Origin: Ignavibacteriales bacterium
GTDB lineage: Bacteria; Bacteroidota; Ignavibacteria; Ignavibacteriales; Ignavibacteriaceae
Direction of reading: 5' to 3'
DNA length: 64,000 nucleotides
NCBI GenBank assembly: GCA_015709675.1
Contig: CP054182.1
Coordinates: 2,459,448 to 2,523,447 of the forward strand
Part shown: piece after piece, positions 18,209 to 26,232 of the stretch
Numbering within the stretch: position 1 is the first letter of the stretch
How the letters are laid out: the number at the start of each line of letters is the position of its first letter
The notes under the pieces: generated by a model
What the model was told of the DNA's origin: nothing
Databases searched by the model: none
What the model saw: only the letters and a program-made list of their open reading frames with translations
Made by a program: the position numbers and the translations under genes

Positions 18209-21200
18209 TTGACAGTCCGGTTACCCCGTAATCAAGGAGGATTAAAGATTCCGGGGCATATTGAAGAAAGGTATTTGGTTTTGTTGTACTGTGGCCTTCT
18301 GATCTTCATCTTATTCCTTCTGTCGCCTGAAGTTTCAGGTAAGTCCCGTTTTGTGCCATCCGGATATAATACCATCCAAAAAGCAATTGATGCATCATCA
18401 GTAAATGACACGGTTATTATTGAACCTGGAATCTATTATGAAAACCTTGTTCTAACGAAGAATATCATTCTTGCAAGCAGGTTTATTCAGGATGGGAATC
18501 CTGATCATATTCAAAAAACAATAATTGATGGAAGCAGGGGAGTTGATCCGAAGCGTGCTTCGACTATATACATAAGCGGGGAGTGTGATTCGGGGTGTAT
18601 TATTACGGGACTTACCATTAGAGGCGGCATGGGCTCCATATTATATGATCCTGAGGATATTTTGTTCCCTTACTGGAATATCGGAGGGGGCATCTGTCTG
18701 ATAAACGCGGGAGCAACTATTGAAAAAAATATTATAACTGCAAACTTTATAAAACCCAATAAATATACTGAATTCACTGCAGGAGGTGCAATAGGTTCAT
18801 GCTCACCTCCGACACAGCAATTAGCTGAAATTAAATTAATCATCCGGGATAATATTATCACAGGCAATGAATCCACAGGCAAGTGGAGCGAGGGAGGAGG
18901 AATTGCCGTTGGCCAGACATCTGAAATAAGCCGTAATATTATTACAAAAAACCGGACCTTTTCCGTAACACGATCAGCCGGAGGGGGAGTCGCGTTGTAT
19001 CTGCAAAAAAAAATTACCATAAGAGTATTCGGAAACTATATATCTCAAAATTCAGCGGGAATTGGGGCAGGACTTCTTGCCGGGGGCGGTAAGAAAAGGA
19101 CGGGCGAACTGCTCGCATATAATAATATCATTTCAGATAATAACGCGATAGAAGTGGGCGGCGGGGTTCATATTGCCAGAAATGCTATGGCTGTCCTTTA
19201 TCATAATACCATAACCGGTAATAAAACAAAAGCACCCGGAGGCGGGATTAACCTTGCCGATGGTGCATATACCGTATTAAACAATAATATACTCTGGAAG
19301 AACATCCCTGACCAGATTTATGAATGGGGGAGGATTCAGGTGAATTACAATCTTATTGAAGGGGGCTACCATGGAGTGGGGAATATTGATGCCGATCCAG
19401 GATTTATTCCGGATGACACACTTTTCCGGATCTCAACGAACAGCCCTTGTATAGCAGCTGGGTTAAAAAGGTTTACTCTTGCTGGCAGAAAAATAGAATT
19501 GCCTGAGTATGACTACAGCGGGAAAAAGAGAATTCAGCCAATTTCAAGCAATCCGGATCTGGGTGCGCATGAATCTGAGGCGAACATACCAGCGCATGAG
19601 CATTCCATGTATACTGAGGAAAATTATATTAAGCTGTTGTTCAATATAAAACAATCAGGTGTGCAGCGAACAGACCCGGCAACCGGAGAGATAATCGAGG
19701 CGGGGAAAATGCTTTATACCATGGAAGTAAATGACAATGGTGCGCCTCTGGCAGAATCGGATGAGGAGCAAAGGATCTTTACACTTCCTGCTGGAGAGAA
19801 TACCATTGATATTGAGATTATAGCACGCGGCAGGGATTCAATGAAGAATCTGCTTGCATATATCATGCTGGAAGGGGTTGATCAGAGAGCTATTCAGCAC
19901 ACCTCCCAGCATGATATTTTCTTTAACCGATGGAGCAATCTTAAACCCGGAACATATTATCTTTCCATTCTTCCGCAGGATGATAATAATATTATAGGAG
20001 GCGTAAATCTAATCAAATGCAAAATCATTGTGTTGCCCTTCTGGTATCAGACCTGGTGGGCTTTTTTGTTATATACTCTGGCAGTTTTCTTTGCTGCATT
20101 TGTTTATATGCGGATCAGGATAAGCAGTATAAAATCGAAAAATGAACTTAACATAAAACAAAATGAGCTTGGCAAATTGTCAGAACTTGACAAACTTAAG
20201 TCCCGTTTTCTTGCCAACGTTGCTCATGAACTTCGCACACCATTAACGCTCATCCTCGGTCCGGCCGAGACACTCACAAAAATGAAATTAAAAAAAGAGG
20301 CCGGTGAACATATTCAGCTCATCAGGCGAAGCGCGCACAGGTTATTACGGCAAGTTGACACTCTTTTACAATTCTCAAGAGTTGAATCAGGCAGCGCCAG
20401 ACTTAAAGTTTTTAACCATAATATTGTACCCCACATAGCAAGAGTAGTAAGTTATTTTGCAAGTCCTGCTGCCAGAAAAAATGTAACGATATCATTTAAC
20501 GCCGTCACAAAAGAAATCCATGGTCAGTTTGATCATGAAATAATCGAAGAAATAGTTCAGAATTTGATGTCTAATGCGGTAAAATTCACTCAATCCGGCG
20601 GTTCTGTGCAAGCCGAAGTGAAGGAAGAATCAGGATTCCTGAACATCAGAATAGCCGACACCGGGATGGGTATATCTGATCAGGATAAGCCGCATATTTT
20701 TGAAAGATTTTTCAGAGCTGATACGACTCATAAAACGGAGGGAACAGGAATAGGACTTTCGCTTACAAAAGAGCTTACTGAACTTCACCATGGCAGGATT
20801 TCAATTGAAAGCTATTATGGTGAGGGAACCACGGTTACTGTTTCCATACCATTGAGCGGATATCTGCCTCATGAAACGGGTGAACCCGTTACGGAAGTAA
20901 CTGAGGAATATCCTGATGATTCTGTTCTTACTCCGTCCGAGAATGATACAGAAGCTGCTGATGGAGGGGAGAAGCAGATTATTCTTGTCGCCGAGGATAA
21001 TGCTGATACCCGTATATATCTCCGATCCATCTTACAGAAATTTTATACGGTTATCGAGTCGGAAGACGGAGCCAGGGCGCTTGAAAAGACAAGAATCACT
21101 ATACCTGACCTGATTATTACCGATATAATGATGCCCGATATGGATGGTATTGAACTGTGTCACGCAATAAAGAATGATGAGCGTACCAGCCACATACCGG

Positions 21201-21751
21201 TTATTATTTTATCGGCTCTCGCGGAGAAGAAAGACAAACTCAACGGCCTGCATGAAGGGGCGGATGACTATCTCCTTAAACCTTTTGATTCAGAGGAACT
21301 GTTATCAAGGGTAGAAAATCTGCTTGAAAACCGGAGAAAGTTACGGGAAAGTTTCAGCCGTAAAGTTATGCTTCAGCCGGGTGAAGTGAGTTTTGTATCT
21401 CTTGATGAAAAATTTATGAGGAGGGCGATAGAGGTAGCAGAAAAACATTTGTCCGATGAGAAATTTGGGGTTGACCAGCTCGCCCACGAGATGTTCCTGA
21501 GCTATGCTCAGTTTTACAGGAAAATCAAGGCCCTTACAAATCTATCCCCCGTGGACTTCATCCGGATCCTGAGACTGGAGCGGGCAAAGAAACTGCTTGA
21601 AACTAACTGGGGCAGTATCGCTGATGTTGCTGATGAAGTTGGGTTTATCAACCACTCCTATTTCGCCAAATGCTTCCATGACAGGTTTGGTATTCACCCG
21701 CATGATGTACCGGTTAAAAGGGGGAACTCAAGTGAGAAAATAAAGGAGTAA
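18209..21751 (+). CDS. Hybrid two-component regulator: beta-helix sensor, histidine kinase, receiver, AraC DNA-binding domain
   Basis: A single polypeptide of up to 1180 residues. After a signal/anchor (about 24-45) comes a right-handed parallel beta-helix region (about 45-440), beginning FVPSGYNTIQKAIDASSVND and rich in ITGN/IISDN-type turns. A beta-sandwich follows (about 470-605), then a TM helix (about 615-637). The kinase has HisKA (ANVAHELRTPLT, His about 673) and an ATPase with LMSNAVKFT and EGTGIGLSLTKEL. The receiver (PDLIITDIMMPDMDG, Asp about 972) and a C-terminal AraC HTH (about 1088-1170) complete it. This is the HTCS plan, with a beta-helix replacing the usual beta-propeller sensor. 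The start is uncertain: AAGGAGG at 18234-18240 sits seven bases before an in-frame ATT at 18248, and TTG at 18275 is also possible. Confidence 0.9.
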   Translation: MTVRLPRNQGGLKIPGHIEERYLVLLYCGLLIFILFLLSPEVSGKSRFVPSGYNTIQKAIDASSVNDTVIIEPGIYYENLVLTKNIILASRFIQDGNPDHIQKTIIDGSRGVDPKRASTIYISGECDSGCIITGLTIRGGMGSILYDPEDILFPYWNIGGGICLINAGATIEKNIITANFIKPNKYTEFTAGGAIGSCSPPTQQLAEIKLIIRDNIITGNESTGKWSEGGGIAVGQTSEISRNIITKNRTFSVTRSAGGGVALYLQKKITIRVFGNYISQNSAGIGAGLLAGGGKKRTGELLAYNNIISDNNAIEVGGGVHIARNAMAVLYHNTITGNKTKAPGGGINLADGAYTVLNNNILWKNIPDQIYEWGRIQVNYNLIEGGYHGVGNIDADPGFIPDDTLFRISTNSPCIAAGLKRFTLAGRKIELPEYDYSGKKRIQPISSNPDLGAHESEANIPAHEHSMYTEENYIKLLFNIKQSGVQRTDPATGEIIEAGKMLYTMEVNDNGAPLAESDEEQRIFTLPAGENTIDIEIIARGRDSMKNLLAYIMLEGVDQRAIQHTSQHDIFFNRWSNLKPGTYYLSILPQDDNNIIGGVNLIKCKIIVLPFWYQTWWAFLLYTLAVFFAAFVYMRIRISSIKSKNELNIKQNELGKLSELDKLKSRFLANVAHELRTPLTLILGPAETLTKMKLKKEAGEHIQLIRRSAHRLLRQVDTLLQFSRVESGSARLKVFNHNIVPHIARVVSYFASPAARKNVTISFNAVTKEIHGQFDHEIIEEIVQNLMSNAVKFTQSGGSVQAEVKEESGFLNIRIADTGMGISDQDKPHIFERFFRADTTHKTEGTGIGLSLTKELTELHHGRISIESYYGEGTTVTVSIPLSGYLPHETGEPVTEVTEEYPDDSVLTPSENDTEAADGGEKQIILVAEDNADTRIYLRSILQKFYTVIESEDGARALEKTRITIPDLIITDIMMPDMDGIELCHAIKNDERTSHIPVIILSALAEKKDKLNGLHEGADDYLLKPFDSEELLSRVENLLENRRKLRESFSRKVMLQPGEVSFVSLDEKFMRRAIEVAEKHLSDEKFGVDQLAHEMFLSYAQFYRKIKALTNLSPVDFIRILRLERAKKLLETNWGSIADVADEVGFINHSYFAKCFHDRFGIHPHDVPVKRGNSSEKIKE

Positions 21752-21781
21752 ATATTGCGGAGAGACAGGGATTCGAACCCT
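21750..21781. repeat. 32-bp direct repeat, left copy (attachment-site-like tRNA-Ser 3' fragment)
   Basis: These 32 bases are identical to 22565-22596, the T-arm and acceptor 3' strand of the tRNA-Ser(CGA) gene plus eight bases of 3' flank. The copy is not a tRNA by itself. It begins at the last two bases of the stop codon of the kinase gene and defines an 815-bp unit. Confidence 0.9.
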
Positions 21782-21844
21782 AAGAAAAAAGTTTAATTAT
21801 TCCAATATTTTAACCAATTAATTTACTATTCAGACTTACTGCAA

Positions 21845-22192
21845 TTACAGACCAAATATTTCCAAGCAGAACTTCTTTGCTGAACTTTGGTCATTTAAGA
21901 ATTCTTTGATCTTTTCGGCGTGGTCGGTTAAAATACCGGCGATTTGATTGGTCGATGTATTGCCGGTTCTCAGCCATATTATTTTTGGAGGCATACCATT
22001 GATTAATGCGTAATCATAAAAATCTGAATCAAACGTCACAATAGAATATCCCTGAATTTTGGCAAATTCCCAGATTTTTTGATCTGATGCTCCATTTAAC
22101 CCCAGTTGGGTCACTTGTTTTGAATCAGGGTAAAGATGTTGGATTTTTTTTACAATCCTGAATGAAATATTCTGATCAAATAACAGTTTCAT
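21845..22192 (-). CDS. DUF5615 family PIN-like protein, probable toxin
   Basis: A 115-residue PIN-like protein of the DUF5615 type. It starts MKLLFDQNISFRIVKKI, with Asp6 at the first acidic position, and has FDSDFYDYA, where further acids sit, as in Mut7-C-like nucleases. The frequent partner of this family is a DUF433 protein, and the upstream gene is one, overlapping by four bases. This supports a toxin-antitoxin pair with the DUF5615 protein as likely ribonuclease toxin; activity is inferred. It lies inside the att-bounded insertion. Confidence 0.85.
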   Translation of the reverse strand: MKLLFDQNISFRIVKKIQHLYPDSKQVTQLGLNGASDQKIWEFAKIQGYSIVTFDSDFYDYALINGMPPKIIWLRTGNTSTNQIAGILTDHAEKIKEFLNDQSSAKKFCLEIFGL

Positions 22193-22410
22193 AGAGCAAT
22201 TTGTAAGCGATGCTCCCTATCTGCTGCATATGCGAGACACGCCTGGATATCAGTCCTGTCCAGTTCTGGGAAATCCTCAAGAATTTCTTCAACTGACATT
22301 CCTGAAGCAAGCCAGTTCAGGACATCATAAACAGTGATTCTCGTATCTCTTATGCATGGTTTTCCGAATCTTTTTTCACTCTGAATGGTAATTATTTTAT
22401 CATAAGACAT
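22189..22410 (-). CDS. DUF433 domain protein, probable antitoxin
   Basis: A 73-residue DUF433 protein with the family core GKPCIRDTRITVYDVLNWLA, SGMSVEEILEDFPEL and DIQACLAYAADRE. The fold is a winged helix-turn-helix, so it may bind its own promoter. The four-base overlap with the DUF5615 gene downstream gives the standard antitoxin-first order. Confidence 0.87.
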   Translation of the reverse strand: MSYDKIITIQSEKRFGKPCIRDTRITVYDVLNWLASGMSVEEILEDFPELDRTDIQACLAYAADREHRLQIAL

Positions 22411-22564
22411 TTAAAACTCAATTAAAATGATTGGTAGGACAATATAATTAAGGGAAACAAAATATAAATGGTAAAACGGGTGTGAAAATTAATCAGGGTA
22501 AGCGAAGGTGAAAATAATCTAAGGGGTCTCACGGATTATTTCCAAGATGTCAAAAAATTCCAAG

Positions 22565-22596
22565 AAATATTGCGGAGAGACAGGGATTCGAACCCT
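22565..22596. repeat. 32-bp direct repeat, right copy (within tRNA-Ser(CGA))
   Basis: This is the second copy of the 32-bp repeat. It covers the 3' 24 bases of the tRNA gene and eight flanking bases, and is a perfect match to 21750-21781. Confidence 0.9.
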
Positions 22597-22659
22597 GGGT
22601 ACCCTGACGGGCACAACGGTTTTCGAGACCGCCCCATTCAACCACTCTGGCATCTCTCC
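22573..22659 (-). tRNA. tRNA-Ser(CGA)
   Basis: On the minus strand the gene reads GGAGAGA...TCTCTCC for the acceptor with discriminator G. The anticodon loop is CTCGAAA (anticodon CGA), there is a long class II variable arm, and the T arm is CAGGG-TTCGAAT-CCCTG. The 87-base length fits tRNA-Ser. A full CCA is not encoded (CA follows the discriminator). Its 3' part is duplicated at 21750-21781, and its 5' part resembles the repeat array at 22691-23043. Confidence 0.95.
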
Positions 22660-22690
22660 GGTTAACAATTCATCTCTTCTGTTATATCGA

Positions 22691-23043
22691 CCCATTCAAT
22701 CCCGACTCTTCGGGACATCTCTCCGGTTATATCGCCCGATTCAATCCCGACTCGTCGGGACATCTCTCCGGTTATCAATCGCCCCATTCAATCCCGACTT
22801 GTCGGGACATCTCTCCTGTTATATCAAACTTTTCGGGACACTTTCCCGTTATTTTTGCCCCATTCAATCCCGACTTGTCGGGACATCTCTCCTGTTATAT
22901 CAAACTTTTCGGGACACTTTCCCGTTATTTTTGCCCCATCCAATCCCGACTTGTCGGGACATCTCTCCGGTTATATCAAACTTTTCGGGACACTTTCCCA
23001 TTATTTTGCCCCATTCAATCCCGACTTGTCGGGACATCTCTCC
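22691..23043. repeat. Tandem palindromic repeats derived from the tRNA-Ser 5' region
   Basis: Six copies of a 34-36 base unit begin at about 22691, 22734, 22781, 22857, 22933 and 23008. The last four lie at 75-76-base periods, separated by near-identical 39-40-base segments, so these are not CRISPR spacers. Each unit holds a palindrome with arms TCCCGA/TCGGGA; the loop varies (CTCT, CTCG, CTTG) while the arms are kept. On the minus strand the flanks read GGAGAGATG and TTGAATGGGGC, the same as the tRNA-Ser(CGA) sequence around its D arm, with the palindrome in place of nine tRNA bases. The region 22661-23150 holds no credible gene. Confidence 0.88.
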
Positions 23044-23150
23044 GTTTAACAATTGCCCCAAAACTTCGATATTTCAGCCTCAAATGTAAGGATTTTCTGG
23101 GGAATTTTAATATATTTGCAGTCTATTTTGAAATCAGCTATTCGATTGAC

Positions 23151-23240
23151 GGAAAGATGCAGGAGTGGCTGAACTGGCTCGCCTGGAAAGCGGGTGAACG
23201 GGAAACCGTTCCGTGGGTTCGAATCCCACTCTTTCCGCCA
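23151..23240 (+). tRNA. tRNA-Ser(GGA)
   Basis: The acceptor GGAAAGA pairs with TCTTTCC, followed by G and an encoded CCA. The anticodon stem-loop CTCGC-CTGGAAA-GCGGG gives anticodon GGA. A long variable arm and the T arm GTGGG-TTCGAAT-CCCAC make a class II serine tRNA of 90 bases. The 3' half is repeated twice downstream in degenerate form. Confidence 0.95.
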
Positions 23241-23438
23241 TTATTTACGAATTGTGACTTGATTTGAAAGCGGTTTGCGGGAAACCGTACCATGGGTTCT
23301 CCTCAGGACACTGCGCGGAATTCCACTCTTTCAGCCATTATTTACGAATTGTTGCTTGATTTGAAAGCGATTTGCGGGAAACCGTACCATGGGTTCTCCA
23401 TAGGACGCTGCGCGGAATCCCACTCTTTCTGCCATTAT
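23241..23438 (+). repeat. Two degenerate 97-bp tandem copies of the tRNA-Ser(GGA) 3' half
   Basis: The 3' half of the tRNA plus its flank (GCCATTATTTACGAATT) recurs at an exact 97-base period: the GCCA ends fall at 23237, 23334 and 23431. In both copies the T loop is split after GGGTTC by 18 extra bases (TCCTCAGGACACTGCGCG in the first, TCCATAGGACGCTGCGCG in the second) before GAAT resumes. The copies lack the 5' half and cannot make a tRNA. Confidence 0.88.
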
Positions 23439-23454
23439 TTTGCTGACCGGATAC

Positions 23455-24702
23455 TCACAAGATTCCGGTTAGATGTTCCAACCAGATAACTCCCATTGAG
23501 ATTATGAAACCGGTAATTGTTGCCGGAATCCCATATTTTAGAAATTCTCCAAACTTTATCTCAATCCCATACCTGAGAGCAATTTCCGCTACAATCAGAT
23601 TCGCCATAGCGCCAATCAGCGTCAGATTTCCGGCTATAGTTGCGGCTGAAGCAAGTGCAATCCACAGCATTTCTCCCGCGCCAGAGGCTTTCATCAGAGG
23701 CAGAATAAGTATCGTGAAGGGAACATTACTGACGATCTGAGAAAGCATAAGTGACAGAGAATGCAGTATCGCAATACCATAAAAATCATTTTGTAACTTC
23801 ACGCCGTCCGTGAATATTACAAGCAGATTTTCTTTTTCAACTGCGTGAATAACTATGAATAAAGAGGCAAAAAATAAAAGGAGCACCCAGTCAACCTCTT
23901 TAATTATTTTCGAAGGCTTTATTTTTCCAAAAAGCAGGATGGCGGCACTGCCGAGCAGTGCTATTTCCGGATATGAAAGCCCGATTGGTTTACTGAGAAA
24001 GAAAAGCAAAATTACAGCAGCAAAAATCGGTACTGAAAACTTCATTGAAGTAAAATTATAACCTTGGCTTTGCTCCTGAAATACCAGTTTTTCAGTCTGC
24101 CTGAACTCCTTCTTATCAATCAGAATAATAAGCCAGTATATACTCAGCATTCCTATAACAGAAACCGGAAGCAGAATCAGCAGAAATCTGCCGTAAGAAA
24201 TACCGGAGGCAATGCCTATGAGCATATTCTGGGGATTGCCCGTTATGGACATGGCACTTCCTGTATTGGAAGCAAGGATTTCGCCAATCAGATAGGGAAG
24301 AGGATTTATTTTCGCGGATCGGCAGACTGCAATAACCACCGGTGTAAAGAGGAGCACTACAGCATCATTCACCAGGAAAGCACTTGCGAATCCTGTTACC
24401 AGTATGATATTGAGCAGCAGCCCTTTTCTTGTTGAAGAATAAGCAATGGTCTTCTCAGCAATGAACGTGAAAAATCCATCCAGTTCAAGCACCGCGATAA
24501 TTATCATCATACCCAGTAAAAGCCCGATGGTATTAAAATCAATTGCGGAAACTGCATCGTTTAACGGCAAAATACCTGTGATTATCATAAGTACTGCACC
24601 CGCGAATGCAGCGGATGGACGGTCTATGTTAACACCGGGTATCCTGGTAAAGATAATTCCTGTGTATGTAAGCAGGAATATGATAAGGGTCAGATTTTCC
24701 AA
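23455..24702 (-). CDS. ArsB/SLC13-type anion permease (ion transporter superfamily)
   Basis: A 415-residue integral membrane protein with about 11-12 TM helices. The segment FASAFLVNDAVVLLFTPVVI and the later ASNTGSAMSITGNPQNMLIG are the two hallmark loops of the IT superfamily (ArsB, P protein, SLC13). NPQN is the conserved turn in the first half, and NLTLIGAMANLIVAE is its counterpart in the second half. The substrate may be arsenite, sodium/dicarboxylate or another anion. No ars gene is adjacent, so arsenic resistance is not supported. Confidence 0.85.
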   Translation of the reverse strand: MENLTLIIFLLTYTGIIFTRIPGVNIDRPSAAFAGAVLMIITGILPLNDAVSAIDFNTIGLLLGMMIIIAVLELDGFFTFIAEKTIAYSSTRKGLLLNIILVTGFASAFLVNDAVVLLFTPVVIAVCRSAKINPLPYLIGEILASNTGSAMSITGNPQNMLIGIASGISYGRFLLILLPVSVIGMLSIYWLIILIDKKEFRQTEKLVFQEQSQGYNFTSMKFSVPIFAAVILLFFLSKPIGLSYPEIALLGSAAILLFGKIKPSKIIKEVDWVLLLFFASLFIVIHAVEKENLLVIFTDGVKLQNDFYGIAILHSLSLMLSQIVSNVPFTILILPLMKASGAGEMLWIALASAATIAGNLTLIGAMANLIVAEIALRYGIEIKFGEFLKYGIPATITGFIISMGVIWLEHLTGIL

Positions 24703-24733
24703 TAATTAACGTATTTTTCTTTAACGAAATTTA

Positions 24734-26137
24734 ATGAATGTAAACCGGAGAAAATCCCTGAAATTTCTAAAAAAGTATCATTATCACATCAAGCAGACCA
24801 TGCGGCTTGCTGTACCTGTTGTGATTGGCCAGGTGGGGCATGTCATGATGGGAGTGGTTGATAATGCAATGGTCGGAAGAGTCGGGCCGGTTCCGCTTGC
24901 GGCAGCAGCTATTGGCAATAGTCTTTTCTTTACGGTAATGGTTGTAGGAATTGGTATGTCTTATGCACTTTCTCCGCTCACAGCAATGGCAGCAGGCAGA
25001 AAGGATACCGAGGAGTGCGGAACGGTATTCAGGCAGGCTTTCTACATCAACGCGCTTACGGCAGCAGTACTGCTTAGCGTTACTTATTTCGGGGCATATC
25101 TCATTGTATATCTGGATCAGCCCGCAGAGGTAAGGGAACTTGCCATTCCATATATGCAGACTCTTGCTTTTTCAGCAGTCCCTCTGATGCTCTTTCAGCA
25201 GCTCAGACAGTTTATTGAGGGCCTCTCGATAATGAAACCTGCAATGTATATAACACTGCTTGCGAACGGCGTGAATGCATTTGCCAACTGGATTCTCATC
25301 TACGGTAATCTTGGTTTCCCTGAATTCGGACTTGTCGGGGCGGGATATGCCACCATAGTATCCAGGGTCTTTATGGCATTGATGATTACCGGTTTTGTTG
25401 TATCCAATCATAAGTTCAGGATATACTCTCTCAATCCGTTTCCGGTCAAAATTGAACGGAAGCAGAGTCTTCGAATACTAAAACTTGGAGGGGGTAGCGC
25501 ATCGCAGTACTTTTTCGAAGTTACTGCTTTTTCATTAGCTGCGGTGATGGTCGGCTGGCTCGGGGCAATTCAGCTTGCTTCCCATCAGATAGCAATAAGT
25601 ATTGCTTCAGTAACCTATATGATTACGGTGGGGATATCTTCTGCTGCTGCAATCAGAGTTGGTAATTATCTTGGGCAGGGGAATCCCGGAGAAACCCGTT
25701 CGGCGGGAATTGCCGCACTGATCCTCGGTGCATCTGTCATGGCCGGATTTGCGGTCATTCTGGTGATATTAAATACGTTTTTACCAACCCTGTATATTTC
25801 AGACAGGGAGGTTATAGTTCAGGCAAGTATTCTTCTCCTGATAGCAGCACTTTTCCAGGTCTTTGACGGAACTCAGGCAGTAGGGCTAGGAGTTTTGAGA
25901 GGTATTGCCGATGTAAAAATTCCAACGATAATTACATTTGTTGCATATTGGGCTATCGGTTTACCCGGAGCATATCTTCTCGGATTCACCTTCTCTTTTG
26001 GGGTAGAGGGGATTTGGGCAGCTTTATCCTTGGCTTTGGCCGTATCAGCCGGCCTGCTAACAAGAAGGTTTCTCAAAATGACCAAATTGAGGGAAAATCG
26101 CACAATTTATGAGACCGTTCATGACGGTAAAAGGTGA
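24734..26137 (+). CDS. MATE family efflux transporter
   Basis: The 467-residue protein has about 12 TM helices in two related halves, the length of NorM-type MATE pumps. Typical segments are RLAVPVVIGQVGHVMMGVVD, then NAMVGRVGPVPLAAAAIGNS, in the first half and LASHQIAISIASVTYMITVG followed by GISSAAAIRVGNYLG in the second. MATE proteins export cationic drugs or metabolites with a sodium or proton gradient. It stands alone, 31 bases from the divergent permease gene. Confidence 0.94.
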   Translation: MNVNRRKSLKFLKKYHYHIKQTMRLAVPVVIGQVGHVMMGVVDNAMVGRVGPVPLAAAAIGNSLFFTVMVVGIGMSYALSPLTAMAAGRKDTEECGTVFRQAFYINALTAAVLLSVTYFGAYLIVYLDQPAEVRELAIPYMQTLAFSAVPLMLFQQLRQFIEGLSIMKPAMYITLLANGVNAFANWILIYGNLGFPEFGLVGAGYATIVSRVFMALMITGFVVSNHKFRIYSLNPFPVKIERKQSLRILKLGGGSASQYFFEVTAFSLAAVMVGWLGAIQLASHQIAISIASVTYMITVGISSAAAIRVGNYLGQGNPGETRSAGIAALILGASVMAGFAVILVILNTFLPTLYISDREVIVQASILLLIAALFQVFDGTQAVGLGVLRGIADVKIPTIITFVAYWAIGLPGAYLLGFTFSFGVEGIWAALSLALAVSAGLLTRRFLKMTKLRENRTIYETVHDGKR

Positions 26138-26232
26138 TTACACAATTGGAAAAAGCCGTTTGTCCGATAAACCGATTATTGCCAGCAGGGCTGTTTATAT
26201 TTGAACCGTAACAAAAATGAAAAGGTGATGTC

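Larger units (their letters stand above)
21750..22596. mobile_element. Small att-bounded insertion at tRNA-Ser carrying a DUF5615/DUF433 module
   Basis: Two perfect 32-bp direct repeats bound a segment of about 780 bases that holds only the DUF433/DUF5615 gene pair. One repeat overlaps the 3' end of an intact tRNA-Ser gene, as produced when a tyrosine-recombinase element integrates into a tRNA gene. No integrase gene is inside. It could be a remnant of a larger island or a passively mobilised mini-element. Confidence 0.6.

Noticed and set aside
21757-21781. Second tRNA gene at the end of the hybrid regulator
   Set aside because: Only the T-arm and acceptor 3' strand are present; no anticodon arm or 5' half. 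It is one copy of the 32-bp direct repeat.
22691-23043. CRISPR array
   Set aside because: The segments between the last four units are nearly identical, the periods are uneven, the units hold long palindromes and tRNA sequence, and no cas gene is near.
22547-23089. A 180-codon plus-strand ORF reading GETGIRTLGTLTGTTVFETAPFNH and a series of SRLVGTSL repeats
   Set aside because: It is a translation through the antisense of tRNA-Ser and the palindromic array; the repeats explain the frame and no ribosome site is present.
23262-23438. Additional tRNA-Ser genes downstream of tRNA-Ser(GGA)
   Set aside because: The copies lack the 5' half and have 18 extra bases in the T loop.
24064-24435. Plus-strand ORF opposite the anion permease
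   Set aside because: The minus-strand frame has family motifs throughout; the plus frame has low-complexity Asn/Gln content.
23455-24702. Arsenite pump ArsB as a firm name
   Set aside because: The superfamily motifs are shared with other anion permeases and there is no arsR, arsC or arsA nearby.
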